64,000 nucleotides of DNA from Orientallactaga sibirica (GCA_036365145.1 JAEOAD010000982.1:6288001-6352000); one strand, 5' to 3'. Numbered from the stretch's first letter, positions 36,018 to 46,805 are shown. Notes: generated from the letters alone by a model not told the origin. Numbers and translations: made by a program.

Positions 36018-36228
36018 GGCTGGGGATACAGTTCATTGGTAGAGTACTTGAACATCATGCAAAAGATGCCCTGGGTTCAATGTCTAATGCTGGAGTGAAG
36101 GGCAAAGGGGGGAGCTAGGCATAATGGTGCATGCCTATAATCTCAGCACTGGAGAGGCTACAGTAGAAGGGTTGCCACAAGCTCAAGGCCATCCAGGGCT
36201 ACATAGCGAGACCCATTTCGAAAACAAG
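36018..36228 (+). mobile_element. ID-type SINE and old B1-like SINE
   Basis: 36018-36095 reads ctggggatacagttcattgg...ctgggttcaatg; 36111-36228 reads agctaggcataatggtgcat. Confidence 0.75.
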
Positions 36229-36509
36229 AATGAGGAAGAAGCAAGAGGGGGTAACCGGACAGAAAAAGACAAATGAATGTTTTTTCTCATATGCAATATC
36301 TAAATGTATGTATGCACATACATGGCATTAGAACAAAGGAGATAATGTAGAGGGAGGAACAGGAACAGTGGGGGGGACATGAGAGGCTAATTGGGTGGGC
36401 AATTAATATGAGCAAAAATACAATGATATACATGTATGAAAGTGCCAAAATGAAAAACATTTTGTAGAAACTAAAAAAATAGTTTTTGTTTTTTTTTTAA
36501 GCAAAATAT

Positions 36510-36830
36510 AAGAGCCTGGCATGGTGGCTCACGCCTTTAATCCCAGCACACAGGAGGCAGGGGTAGGATCACTGTGAGTTTGAAGCCACCCTGAGACTGC
36601 ATAGTGAATTCCAGGTCAGCCTGGGCTAGAGTGAGACCCTACCTTGGAAAAACAAAACAAAACAAAACTAAAAGAAAACTTGAGTGTTACAGCATACACC
36701 TGCAATCCCAGCACTCAGGAGGTTGAGATAAGAGAATGAAGTTCAAAGCCAGCAATGGTTACATAGTGAATTTGAGGCAAGCCTGAGCTACATGAGACTG
36801 TCTCCAAAAACAACAAACAAACAAAAACCC
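36510..36830 (+). mobile_element. Two B1-like SINEs
   Basis: 36510-36668 is young with an (AAAAC)n tail. 36678-36830 is old (gcatacacctgcaatcccag). Confidence 0.88.
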
Positions 36831-36887
36831 CCAAAGGCTAAAAGATATTTACATTATTTTCCTTCTTCTCTTTCTCCTTTTTTTTTT

Positions 36888-37044
36888 TTTTAATTTTTTT
36901 GGCTTCCTGAGGTAGGGTCTCACTCTAGCCCAGGCTGACCTGCAATTCACTATGTAGTCTCAGGGTGGCCTCAAACTCACAGTAATCCTCTTACCTCAGC
37001 CTCCTGAGTGCTGGGATTAAAGACATGTGCCACCACGCCCAGCA
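36888..37044 (-). mobile_element. B1-like SINE
   Basis: Reads ttggcttcctgaggtagggt through gccaccacgcccagc. Lies next to the CA-rich tract that precedes inverted-repeat arm A. Confidence 0.93.
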
Positions 37045-37219
37045 TTTACATTATTTTTAAACATGCACAGATATGCATGCACACAAACACATTCAGTTAC
37101 AACTGCATACTCATGCTTCTACACATATATACATACTAGAATTTATGAGCACACATACACACACATATTCACAAATACAAGCAGACACAAATACGATACA
37201 TGTAGACAAATACTCATAA

Positions 37220-37371
37220 GCATACATGCACACCGATATATATCCACAGACACAAGTGCATGCAGAGATGTACAATTCACACATGCGTGAGGATACAGCA
37301 CGGACTATACATGCACTCAAACCCACAGGACTCATCATTATTACCATCACTCCATCAGGAGACACGGGACA
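37220..37371 (+). repeat. Inverted repeat arm A, intron 3 side of exon 3
   Basis: This 152-bp segment is the reverse complement of 38535-38686 with one mismatch (the g at 37287 in acatgcgtgagg corresponds to a in the other arm). Upstream it merges into a CA/TA-rich stretch (37070-37220) of the same character, which suggests this arm is the original copy. Confidence 0.97.
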
Positions 37372-37848
37372 GATACTTGTCATAAATGCTGGTGAGTGGG
37401 TGTAGATGCAATGGAATCTCCCAGGGAACTTTTAGGAAATATACCCGTGGCCCCATAAATATCACCTGTCTGCCCATCCACAGAAAAAGGTGGCGGTCAC
37501 TCAGGGGTGCTGTGGAAAGCTACCTTGATAGGTTCAGAACCACAAATGGTTCCACTGGACAGTCCCTAACGGATTCCGCCAAAAGGATAAACACTGAGAC
37601 TTTCTTCTCTTTCCCCACGAGAGAACGTGCCTGTTCATCCCTCCTCTTACATTTCATCGTGTTTTCCACTGTCATACACGTCCCTGCTCAGTTTAAGGCT
37701 AACCCTAATGGAGCATCACCAGCCTTGTCACAACAGAAATACTCAAACCATTCCGGGGTCATGACATGCACAGCAACTTCTGGCATTAAAAGAGCATTAG
37801 AGTTACAAATATGGCACATGGTATCTGGTGTCAGGAAGGACCACCTAC

Positions 37849-37980
37849 CTGGCATGGTGCCGGCTATGCCAGGAAGGGTAGCCACTGGCACAGGGGAACT
37901 GAGAGGCTGCAGGCTCAGGTTGGCCATCAGAGAACTTGGTGGCATGCCAAGAGTGAGGTCTCCAATTCGGGTCACTCTTC
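37849..37980 (-). CDS. SHROOM2: SHROOM2 exon 3: linker following the PDZ domain
   Basis: This 132-nt exon encodes 44 codon-equivalents, starting with the third base of the split Arg codon and reading KSDPNWRPHSWHATKFSDG, then a Pro/Ser-rich stretch ending SRHHA(S). WRPHSWHATKF matches the conserved segment that directly follows the PDZ domain in SHROOM2. The acceptor is cattcttttccag before GAAGAG; the donor is GCCAG followed by gtaggt. Phase is 2 on entry and 2 on exit, so the exon can be skipped without a frameshift, joining Lys-Ser directly to the Ser run of exon 4. No domain is predicted here; it is a linker. It sits inside a 152-bp near-perfect inverted repeat (37220-37371 and 38535-38686), 477 bp from one arm and 554 bp from the other. 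A 202-codon antisense open frame crosses it and is treated as chance. Confidence 0.96.
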
Positions 37981-38257
37981 CTGGAAAAGAATGAAGACAC
38001 TGAGGGAAGTTTCCACACTGGATGCCTTCCTGCCAAGACAGCAGCAAGCTGCTTGTACAGGACACATGGCATGGCTTACAGCTGCTTCCCATTGTATCTA
38101 CAGTGCATGTTCTTTCAGACGTCTGTTAATCAACGAATTGCCCTAATGCAGAGTGGGCATCACAGGCTCCAAAAATAAGAAACACCCCTTAGTGTTTATA
38201 ATGTATTCCTTCATAAATAAATAGGACTACTGTTTGGCAATTAGAAACTGCATTTTT

Positions 38258-38395
38258 AGCCGACTGTGGTGGTGCACACCTTTAATAGTAGCACTCAGGA
38301 GGCAGAGGTGGGAGAGTTCAAGTCCAGCCTGAGACTACAGAGTGAATTCCAGGTCTGCTTGGGCTAGAGGGAGACCCTACCTTGAAAAACAAAAC
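38258..38395 (+). mobile_element. B1-like SINE
   Basis: Lacks the aggatcg block (gaggtgggagagttcaag). Located between exon 3 and arm B of the inverted repeat. Confidence 0.88.
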
Positions 38396-38403
38396 AAACT
38401 GCA

Positions 38404-38534
38404 TTTTTGTTTGATACAGGGTCTTATATATTGTCCAGGCTGGCCTCATACCATGCAGATCCTGTTGCTCTAGCTCCCAAGTTCTGGGATTATAGGCATG
38501 TGTTACCATGCCAGGTTTTACGTGATGCTGGTGA
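38404..38534 (-). mobile_element. Old B1-like plus ID-type SINE, left part
   Basis: Reads gatacagggtcttatatattg...ttataggcatgtgttaccatg, then ttttacgtgatgctgg, the start of a reverse ID-type element that continues at 38687 after arm B. Confidence 0.7.
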
Positions 38535-38686
38535 TGTCCCGTGTCTCCTGATGGAGTGATGGTAATAATGATGAGTCCTGTGGGTTTGAGTGCATGTATA
38601 GTCCGTGCTGTATCCTCATGCATGTGTGAATTGTACATCTCTGCATGCACTTGTGTCTGTGGATATATATCGGTGTGCATGTATGC
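38535..38686 (-). repeat. Inverted repeat arm B, intron 2 side of exon 3
   Basis: Inverted copy of 37220-37371, 151/152 identical. It is flanked on the left by the end of an old B1-like SINE and gtgatgctgg, and on the right by atgttaggcaatcagtcc...aactgagctgc. Together these flanks look like a reverse-strand ID-type SINE cut in two, so this arm appears to be the derived copy, inserted with loss of a few bases of the SINE. The right junction shares atgc with the donor sequence. Confidence 0.9.
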
Positions 38687-38714
38687 ATGTTAGGCAATCA
38701 GTCCACCAACTGAG
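38687..38714 (-). mobile_element. ID-type SINE, right part
   Basis: The phrase atgttaggcaatcagtccac followed by caactgagctgc matches the usual end of reverse ID-type elements. Confidence 0.6.
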
Positions 38715-38719
38715 CTGCT

Positions 38720-38880
38720 TTTTTTTTTTTTTTTTTTTTTTTTGAGGTAAGGTCTCACTCTGGCCCAGGCTGACCTGGAATTAACAATGTAGTCTCAGGG
38801 TGGCCTCGAACTCACAGCAATCCTCCTACCTCTGCCTCCCAAATGCTGGGATTAAAGGCATGTGCCACCACGCCCGGCCT
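38720..38880 (-). mobile_element. B1-like SINE
   Basis: 24-T run, then gaggtaaggtctcactctgg, complete. Confidence 0.95.
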
Positions 38881-38921
38881 TTTTTTTGTGTGTGTGGTAA
38901 AATGTATTCTAACTAAACTTC

Positions 38922-38993
38922 TCCATCTCTGATCCTTACCCTCCACAATCTAACATCCCCATCTCTGATCCTTACCCTCTATAATCTAAGCAT
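38922..38993 (+). repeat. 36-bp tandem duplication
   Basis: Two copies of ccatctctgatccttaccct plus c(c/t)a(c/t)aatctaa, about 90 percent alike. Confidence 0.9.
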
Positions 38994-39529
38994 AAACAGA
39001 GTCTGCTCTCTCTCGTTTCAGCACATCTCTGCATAGGACCCTAACCTTTGCAGAGCAGGGACTGGGCTGGAGAAACTGAGCAAGCCTCCACTCAGCATGT
39101 GCACACAGTTTAGACAGCGTGTCTAACTAAGACTAGAACTTCTTTCATCTTCCTTTGTGGTTAGCTGGCGAGGGAAACAAACTGGAATGACTGAAAATGG
39201 GAGCAACAGGGAAGAAAGAGGAGTCTGAGAAAAGAAAATACCTCCTGTGGTGATGCTATTTGCACCCTGAGATTATGGGGGAGTGTGATCTAGGAAAAAG
39301 CAATCATTAGCAAGCACATTCTAATTATTAGCAATAATTTTGTTATTACAAAACATGTGTAATATGTTTAAAAAATAGCTGTTACTTCTCCTATCAGTTG
39401 GATTTGGGGGAGAAACAGGAGCAAGATAGTTTTTTTGTTTTTGTTTTTGTTTTTTTTTTAAATAGGAAGTCAGCCAGTGAAAGGTCCAAAGAGTGGGAAT
39501 GAGGAGATAGCACCTCGCTTCTCCTGGTG

Positions 39530-39850
39530 CTGCAGCTACCTTCTCATTGCTGGTAGAAAGCACCTGATCAAAAGCAGCTTGTAGGAGGAAAGAATTTATT
39601 TTGGCTTATAGACTCAAGGAGAAGTTTCAGGATGGCAGGGAAACCATGGCATAAGCAAAGGCTGGACATTACCTCCTGGCCAACAGCAGCAGGAGAGAGT
39701 GCCAAACACCACCAAGGAGAAGTTGGCTATAACATCCATAAGCCTGTCCCCAACACCACCTTGTCCAAAATTCCCAAATTGCCATCAGCTGGAGACCATG
39801 CATTCAGACTATGTGAGTTTAGGGAGAACACCTAGTTCAAACCACCACAC
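39530..39850 (+). repeat. Interspersed repeat family R
   Basis: Includes gctaccttctcattgctggt, agaatttattttggcttata, ccatcagctggagaccatgc and the end gttcaaaccaccacacctgg. Confidence 0.65.
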
Positions 39851-40480
39851 CTGGCAAAGCTGAAACTGGTGTCTGACCCTTGAGTCCAATCAGTTGCCTC
39901 ACTTATACGCCCGAGCCTGATGACAAAATCCATCCTAATTAAAAGAAGCTTGCCATGTGGGCAAGGGGTCTTGGCTATTCATTTTCCTCCTGATGTCTGA
40001 ACCCCCAGGGCACTGCTCCGGTAAGCCCTTCCGTGATCTCAGCGTGGCAGTGGAGGGCTATCTTCCTTTTTGTTTTGTTGCTCTCTTGTAAGCTATGGGA
40101 CCTTTCCTAACTGATCTCTTAGCCTTTTTTCTAATGTGAAAGCAAAGGGCTTATACTCTCATGGTCTACTTCACACATGGGTGTGCTTGTGTTCCTTTAA
40201 GATAAGAGAATTCCCCCCCCCTCTTATTTTGCTACCTCCAAGTTCTGGCCCTTTTAAGTCTCCATTTCTCATCTTCTCTTTACTCCCATGCTCAGCTTCC
40301 TGATTGCCTTCTGGGTGCATGCATGCGCATGCGCACACCACCACACCAGGCTTGCTTCAACTTTTAAGAATAATTTTATAATCTTGGGTAATACTTGGGT
40401 ACTTTACTTACTTTTGAAATGCATGATTCAGATCAACACAGTAACAGATACAGATACTTGATTATCTGTCAGAGCAGCTA
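39851..40480. other. Intron 2 stretch without assigned element
   Basis: Mixed text with no SINE. A short alternating gcatgcatgcgcatgcgcac at 40317-40336 is the only notable composition feature. Confidence 0.4.
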
Positions 40481-40800
40481 AAAGGTAAGACCCTATCACT
40501 AAAGACACCACAGACCATGCTGGAACCAAAAGGGAAACACTAGCTCCCTCCTGGCTAGCCCTCATGGAGAGGGCTGGAGAGCCCTATGGGTGCTGCTGGA
40601 AGACAATGGCTGCCAACAGCATGAATAAGCAGGGGCCCCTGCAGACTATGAAATCACTAGCCAGGCAAGAAGAACGCACTTGTGCAATAGTGCCACACAG
40701 CCTCTGTGGGTAATTAAGTGTTCTCTGAATGAACATGAGGCCTGCTCAGTGGGAGAGAATTCATATCTGGTAGTGGAAACCATGTCAGAATCCCATGGTC
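40480..40800 (+). mobile_element. L1 3' UTR fragment
   Basis: Parallels 20330-20640: caatagtgccacacagcct, tgtgggtaatt, cagtgggagagaattcatat, accatgtcagaatc. Confidence 0.55.
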
Positions 40801-40805
40801 AGAAT

Positions 40806-40956
40806 TTTTCAAGGTAAGGCCTCACTCTAGCCCAGGCTGACCTGGAACACACTCTGTAGTCCCAGGCTGGCCTCAAACTCAGAGCAATCCTCCTACCTTT
40901 GCCTCCTGGGATTAAATCCTTGCTGGGATTAAAGGCATGCACCGCCACACCCGATT
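40806..40956 (-). mobile_element. B1-like SINE
   Basis: Carries a small duplication (gggattaaatccttgctgggattaaagg). Confidence 0.9.
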
Positions 40957-41650
40957 TAGCCTCTGTCTTCTATGTGCTTGTGAACCTGCTCCAGTCTCCC
41001 AATTTCTCTTAAATGAACCTCATGAGCTATGCTTTGCCTCCCACAGGAGTGTTTCTTCTAAATCTTTTTTTCATGGGCTTCTAGATCCTGTCTTCCACAT
41101 GTGTGAACTGTTCCAGCCTTTTCTAAATCCCAATTCCCCTAAATAAACCTCATAATTTATGATTTCTCCCTCAATAAACTCAATAATTCATAATTTATCC
41201 TTCTTGAGTCCATTTGTTTTTATCAATTCTGTGTAAAAATAGGATAAGGACCCAAAATTGGGTTCACAAGTCTGGAAGACCCCTCCTGAACCCCCAAATC
41301 CTGCATCACTGTGAATTGAAACAATCCCTCCGAGGAGGAGGGAGGCTCACCGGCTGAGTAAGCTCCTGAAAAGCACCAGGTTGAGGAAGTTCAAAAAGAT
41401 ACAAGGTTATAAAAGTAGTAAACAATTTCTGGGGAGAGGAGACGTTCTCCAGTGGAGATGCCTGCAAGTTGAACAGGGAGCTGAGCTGCCCCCAGGCTGG
41501 GATGGGCTTCTCAGGGATGCAGTTGCCTTTGAGTCACTCATGCTCCAGAAGTAAGCCCAATAAACTCACTAGTTCACCAAGCTAGACCTGGGCGGAATCC
41601 GTTCTTTGACCTGTCATTGGTACCCTGTCTGGGGTGAATAGATCTTTGCT
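40957..41650 (+). other. LTR-like text, unassigned
   Basis: The phrases cctaaataaacctcataatt, agcccaataaactcactag and gacctgtcattggtaccctg look like the polyadenylation part of rodent LTRs. No termini could be defined. Confidence 0.3.
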
Positions 41651-42001
41651 CATGTCTTCCAGAAAGTCACACACACCCTTTCTCCCTGCCTCCCTTCTGC
41701 CACTGTCTTTAATTTTGCAGCTGGTACGGCTAACATAGGTTTGTAACTATACTTCACACCTGGACCAGCCTGTGAAGCACAGCTCCCCAGCGCTATCCTC
41801 AAATTCCCCTCTTCCCTCTCACAATCACTAGTTGAGTGTCTGTGGTCCATGTCTGAACAGCATTCTCAGAAGCTGAATCTGCTGGAAGGACATCAACCAC
41901 TTAGCTGTGCATTTCGTCTTGTAAGTTAAGTGACTATATGAAAGACATGTCAGAGTACTCTTAAGAATAACACTGTGTATTTACTGTAAGAAAAAAGCAA
42001 C

Positions 42002-42106
42002 AGGCCTGGGGATGCAGGCTTGTAATCCTAATACTCTGAAGAGTGAGACAAAAGGATCAAGAGTTTGAGGCCAGCCTGGGTTAGATACAGAAACTCTGTT
42101 TCAAAA
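42002..42106 (+). mobile_element. Old B1-like SINE with GA-rich tail
   Basis: Reads gcaggcttgtaatcctaata...aggccagcctgggttag, followed by a purine run of gaaaaggaaaaggaaa type (42112-42166). Confidence 0.8.
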
Positions 42107-42166
42107 GCAAAACGGAAAGAAAAGGAAAAGGAAAAAGGAAGAAATAGAAAAGAAGAAAGAGAAAGA

Positions 42167-42980
42167 GGCTGACCCTTAATGGCATTGTGGAAGATTTACA
42201 GGACAGTGTATTCTTTCCTGAACAGTAATACAAAGCAATGCTGTGAGTGGAGAAATCATGCCTGATAAGATGTAGTCCTGTGGGACAAGAATGAAGGAGT
42301 TCCTGCCTTCGCACACAAAGAGAATTCAGGAAAGGTACAAACTCCCAAATGGCTCAATAGCTGAAACTGTAGAAGACATCAAAGGGACATTTTCCGGCAA
42401 TCACAGTTGCAGTCACACAGAATAAAAGCCTGAGAGTTTTCTCCTCACACCTTTATGCATCCCCTGGCCAGAGCAAAGAACCCACTCTTCTGTTCTCAGT
42501 GTCTAGTGTCTGCCATTCTGTCCCCGTCACATCCCACACCCTGCCCCATGGTCCTCTAAACCGAAAAACTTGCTGGAAGAATGTTACAGAAAGAACTCAC
42601 ATACAGGATCCTCACCTGGAGCACACTCAAGTGAACTGTTTCTTCTCTTCTGCAATGTGCCTGTCTATAAATCCACTAATGTCCGAAAGGAAAGAAAATG
42701 GATGGCTGGATCTCCACCTTCCCCACCCTGTAACCAAGCAACTGTGATTAACAGCAAATCTGCCCCTGCAGTCTAACACATCATACTGCATTTCATGCAA
42801 GTGAATATTTTTTAAGGGTGCCAACACAACTCCCTGGCTACATTTCAACAGAATGGATATGTTGGCAAAGAAACTCAGGACATTCAAAAGGGCAACCATT
42901 ACTACTACTGTTACAAAAACAAAAAAATCCTAAGAATTAACAAAGGAGCTAAGGAGTCTTATGCAAGAGAACAAAGACAC
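42167..42980. other. Intron 2 stretch without assigned element
   Basis: Overlapping short open frames on both strands around 42500-42900. None resembles a known protein. Confidence 0.4.
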
Positions 42981-42982
42981 AA

Positions 42983-43085
42983 AGCAGGGCATGGTGGTGC
43001 ATGCCCTGGTAATCCTAGCCTTGGGAGGAAGAGTTAGGAGGGTGGCCAGTTCAAGTCCAGCCTGGCCTATGTAGCAACTTATGAA
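42983..43085 (+). mobile_element. Old B1-like SINE
   Basis: Reads gggcatggtggtgcatgccc, then aagtccagcctggcctatg. Truncated at the 3' end. Confidence 0.8.
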
Positions 43086-43101
43086 TAAAAACACAGAAGT
43101 A

Positions 43102-43345
43102 GGGCTGGAGAGATGGCTTAGCGGTTAAACACTTGCTTATGAAGCCTAAGGCCTCCGGTTCAAGGCTTGATTCTCCAGGACCCACATAAGCCAGATGCAC
43201 AAAGGGGTGCATGCATCTGGAGTTCATTTGCAGTGGCTAGAGGCCCTGGCGCACCCATTTTCTCTCTCTGTCTCTACCTGCCTATTTCTGTATCTCTCTC
43301 TCTCTCAAATAAATAAATAAATAAAATTAAATATTTAAAAAAAAA
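43102..43345 (+). mobile_element. tRNA-related SINE with target duplication
   Basis: acacagaagta precedes the head and recurs after the tail (43346), so the next SINE starts in this duplication. Confidence 0.94.
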
Positions 43346-43354
43346 ACACAGAAG

Positions 43355-43805
43355 TAGGGCTGGAGAGATGGCTTAGCGGTCAAGGTGATTGCCTGCTAAG
43401 CCTAAGAACCCATGTTCAACTCTCCAGATCCCATGTAGGCCAGACATACAAAGGTGAGGCAAGCACAAAGTCACATATGCCCACTCGGTGGTGTGAGCAT
43501 TTGGTGTTTGATTGCAATGGCTGAGGCCCTGGTGTGCCAATTCTCTTTCTCATGTGCTCTCTCGAAAATAAAAATTAAAAATTAGGGCTGGAGAGATGGC
43601 TTAGAGGTCAAGGCACCTGCCTGCCAAGCCTAAGAATGCCCATTTGATTCTCCAGGTCCCACGTTTGGCCAGATGTAAAGTGACACAAGGGCACAATGCT
43701 GCACTTGCCCACAAGGGGGCGCACACATCTGAAATTCGTTCACAGTGGCTGAGAGGCCACTGGCGCACCCATTCTCTGTCTCTCTCTCAAAAAAAAATAA
43801 ATAAA
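43355..43805 (+). mobile_element. tRNA-related SINEs, one of them long subfamily
   Basis: 43355-43583 carries a diverged middle (caaagtcacatatgcccact). 43584-43805 is the long subfamily with ccacaagggggcgc. Confidence 0.93.
43709..43722 (+). promoter_or_regulatory. CTCF-like core motif inside SINE
   Basis: CCACAAGGGGGCGC fits CCACNAGGGGGCGC exactly, the best of the five copies in this window. Occupancy unknown. Confidence 0.5.
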
Positions 43806-43880
43806 AGACAAAATATAAAATTAAAAATAAACATAAAAGTATTCATGGATATGTTAACATGTTAGTACAAATAGGAAAAA

Positions 43881-44049
43881 GAGGCTGGGCGTGGTGGCGC
43901 ACGCCTTTAATCCTAGCACTCAGGAGGCAGAGGTAGGAGGATCGCCATGAGTTCAAGGCCACCCTGAGACTACAGAGTGAATTCCAGGTTAGCCTGAGCT
44001 AAAAAGTGAGACCCTACCTCAGAAAACCACAAAGAGAGAGAGAGAGAGA
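43881..44049 (+). mobile_element. B1-like SINE with (GA)n tail
   Basis: Young copy, then agagagagagagagag at 44033-44049. Confidence 0.95.
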
Positions 44050-44660
44050 AACAGGAGAGTGCATGTCAGTCTCAGAGCTCCTTCCCTCCCCTTTCCAACT
44101 CTGAAACAAGCTTTCCTTCAAAAGAGCCCTGCCCTCCTCCTCCATGGAAGACCCCAAAAACCTGGCTCTATGAACTGGCATCTCCATAAGCCCATCCCAT
44201 TGGCCAGCCCACCACGCCCCATTGCCACTATCTTTGCCTTTTTCTGTCCCCCCCTTTTCTGACTCAGGTGCATATGTTTATCTTTTTGTCTACCCCTGCC
44301 CCTTGATCACCTTCTCTTTCATATTCCCTCGTCTCTGTCATTCTCCTCCCCCCACCCCTATTTCCCTTCCCACCTCGCCATGCCAGTTTCCTTCTCTGCT
44401 TTCCCCAGCTATCAGGTTTCCCTCTTCCCGCTGGTCTATTTAACGGCCTTCAACCAGCATGTCACCTGCTATGCTACTCAGCTTCAGGGTGGACAATAAC
44501 ATTTTCTTGTTTAACCCACACAGTGGTCTCAGAGCCTCTATCTCAGACTCCTTTCACACCTGACAGTGCAAGCTGCAGTCACTTAAATGCTGTGTATAAA
44601 GCAGTGGTAGAGATCTTGCTTACCCTGGGTTCCATCCCCAGCACTGCATATATAATCATG
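44050..44660. other. Pyrimidine-rich intron 2 stretch
   Basis: C/T-rich from 44220 to 44430 (tgtcccccccttttctgac, ttccctcttcccgc). No element or exon assigned. Confidence 0.4.
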
Positions 44661-44666
44661 CATACA

Positions 44667-44716
44667 ACCACACACGCGCACGCACACATGCACACGCACA
44701 CGCGCACACACACACA
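44667..44716 (+). repeat. CA/CG alternating tract
   Basis: accacacacgcgcacgcacac, with gcgcacacac later: alternating purine-pyrimidine, compatible with Z-DNA. Confidence 0.9.
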
Positions 44717-45137
44717 ATAGGTAAAGAGGCCTATCTAGGTAAGCAAATGCAGAAGAAAAAGAATGAGATTCCAATGCTCTCATCTATCTAGCCTTTCTAG
44801 AATTCTCCCCACTGCACAAAGCCCACAGTAACCAACTACATTTTCCACTCAACTTGTCCTCACATTCCCTGCTTGAAGCCTGTGGTTATGCTCAGCATCT
44901 CTAGGTAAAATGCTGTTAAGAGTTAAGGTTTTCCTGCTAGAAAAAGAAACAAAAAAAGATATACACAAAACACATAACATGTAGGGAAGGCAACCCAAGA
45001 GATGTTAATCAATCTACCATATGCCAAAGAAATGTTGAACCTGGATAGTGAAAAAAGAAAGAACTTTATAAAATCGGAAGAAGAAAAAAAAAAGAGGGGT
45101 CAGTGAAATTTACCACTAAGTCCTTTTAATACAAAGA

Positions 45138-45830
45138 ATCGGCTCGCTGTGGTGTTGCACACCTGTAATCACAGCAACTGGGAAGCTGAGGCAGGATGAG
45201 TGCAAGTTCAAGGCAGCCTGATGACAAAGCAAGACTGTGAGGAGAGAGCAAATGGGCCTACCATTGCAGATTAAATGTGAGTTGCCAAATGATCCTCCAA
45301 TTAAGTGTGCTGGTAAAAGTATGTGAGCACTTGAGAGATGGAAGCAAGATGGGCTACATGGGACCCTGGCTTAAAAAAAACAAAACACAGCTGGGCGTGG
45401 TGGCGGCGCACGCCTTTATTCCCAGCACTAGGGAGGCAGAGGTAGGAGGATCACCATGAGTTCAAGGCCACCCTGAGACGACATAGTGAATTCCAGGTCA
45501 GCCTGGACTAGAGTGAGACCCTACCTCGAAAAAGAAAAAAAGAAGAAAAAAAACCCAACAACAAAAAACCCAAGAGCCAGGCATGTTGGGTCATGCCTAC
45601 AGTCAGAGGCTGATATAGGAGGGATCAAAGTGAGTTCAAGGCCAGCCAGAGAGACCTAGCCCTCTTAAAAAAGAAAAAAAGAAAAAACAAAAGGTGTGTT
45701 AGTGTATGCCTTTAATCCCAGCACTGGGGAGGCTAATGTAGGAGGATCACTGTGAGTTCAAGGCCAGCCTGAACTATGTAGTGAATGCCAGGTCAGATTG
45801 AGATAGAGTAAGACCCTACCCTTCAAAAAA
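45138..45830 (+). mobile_element. Four plus-strand B1-like SINEs
   Basis: 45138-45241 old, 45389-45550 young with a duplicated gcg (ggtggcggcgcacg), 45573-45690 diverged, 45691-45830 diverged. Confidence 0.85.
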
Positions 45831-45834
45831 CCAA

Positions 45835-45836
<2 letters not shown>

Positions 45837-45877
<41 letters not shown>

Positions 45878-45886
45878 CACACACAC
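45837..45886 (+). repeat. (CA)n microsatellite
   Basis: About 23 ca units with one tg interruption, grown from a SINE tail. Confidence 0.96.
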
Positions 45887-46805
45887 TGAGAGATGGCTCA
45901 GCAGTTAGAGACACCTGCTTGCAAAGTCTTGACAGTCTGGGTTAGATTCTCCAGTACTCATGTAAAGCCAAATGCACAAAGTGGTGCATACATCTGGAGT
46001 ACATTTGCAGTGGCAGGAGGCCCTGGCACACCCATTCTCTCTCTGCTCTCCCCCCACTTTTCTCTTAAATAATTTTTTTTTTTTTTTTTTGCGAGGTAGG
46101 GTCTCACTCTGGTCCAGGCTGACCTCACTATGTAGTCTCAGGGTGGCTGACCTGGAAGTGCTGGGATTAAAGGCGTGCGCCACCACGTCCGGCTTAAATA
46201 AATATTTTTTAAAAAAAGAAAAGAGGAGCCGGGCGTGGTGGCGCACGCCTTTAATCCCAGCACTCGGGAGGCAGAAGTAGGAGGATCGCCATGAGTTCAA
46301 GGCCACCCTGAGACTACATAGTTAATTCCAGGTCAGCCTGGGCCAGAGTGAGACCCTACCTCAAAAAAAAACCAAAAAATAAAAATAAAAATAAAAATAA
46401 AAAAAAAAAAAGAAAAGAGGGCTGGAGAAATGAGTTAGTGGTTAAAGCACTTGCCTGCAAAGCCTAAAGACTAAGGTTCAATTCCCCAGGACCCATGTAA
46501 GCCAGATGCACAAGGTGGCGCATGCATCTGGCATTTGTTTGCAGTGGCTAGAGGCTTTAGCATACTCATTCCCTCCCTCCACCCACACACACTGCCTCTT
46601 TCTCTCTCTCTCTCAAATAAATGAAAATAAAATATTTTTTTAAAAAGAAAAGAGAGCCGGGTGTGGTGGTGCACACCTTTAATCCCAGCACTCGCGAGGC
46701 AGAGGTAGGAGGATCACCATGAGTTTAAGGCCACCCTGAGACTACATAGTGAATTCAAGGTCAGCCTGGATTAGAGTGGGACCCTACCTTGAAAAACCAA
46801 AAAGG
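45886..46805. mobile_element. Dense cluster of five SINEs
   Basis: tRNA-related + 45886-46077; B1-like - 46072-46193 with internal deletion; B1-like + 46226-46380; tRNA-related + 46419-46645; B1-like + 46654-46805. The second and third are inverted with about 32 bp between. Confidence 0.92.

Noticed and set aside
37386..37994. 202-codon plus-strand open frame across SHROOM2 exon 3
   Set aside because: It is antisense to a conserved exon whose composition keeps the opposite frame open. There is no recognisable domain, and the ends fall in intron sequence.
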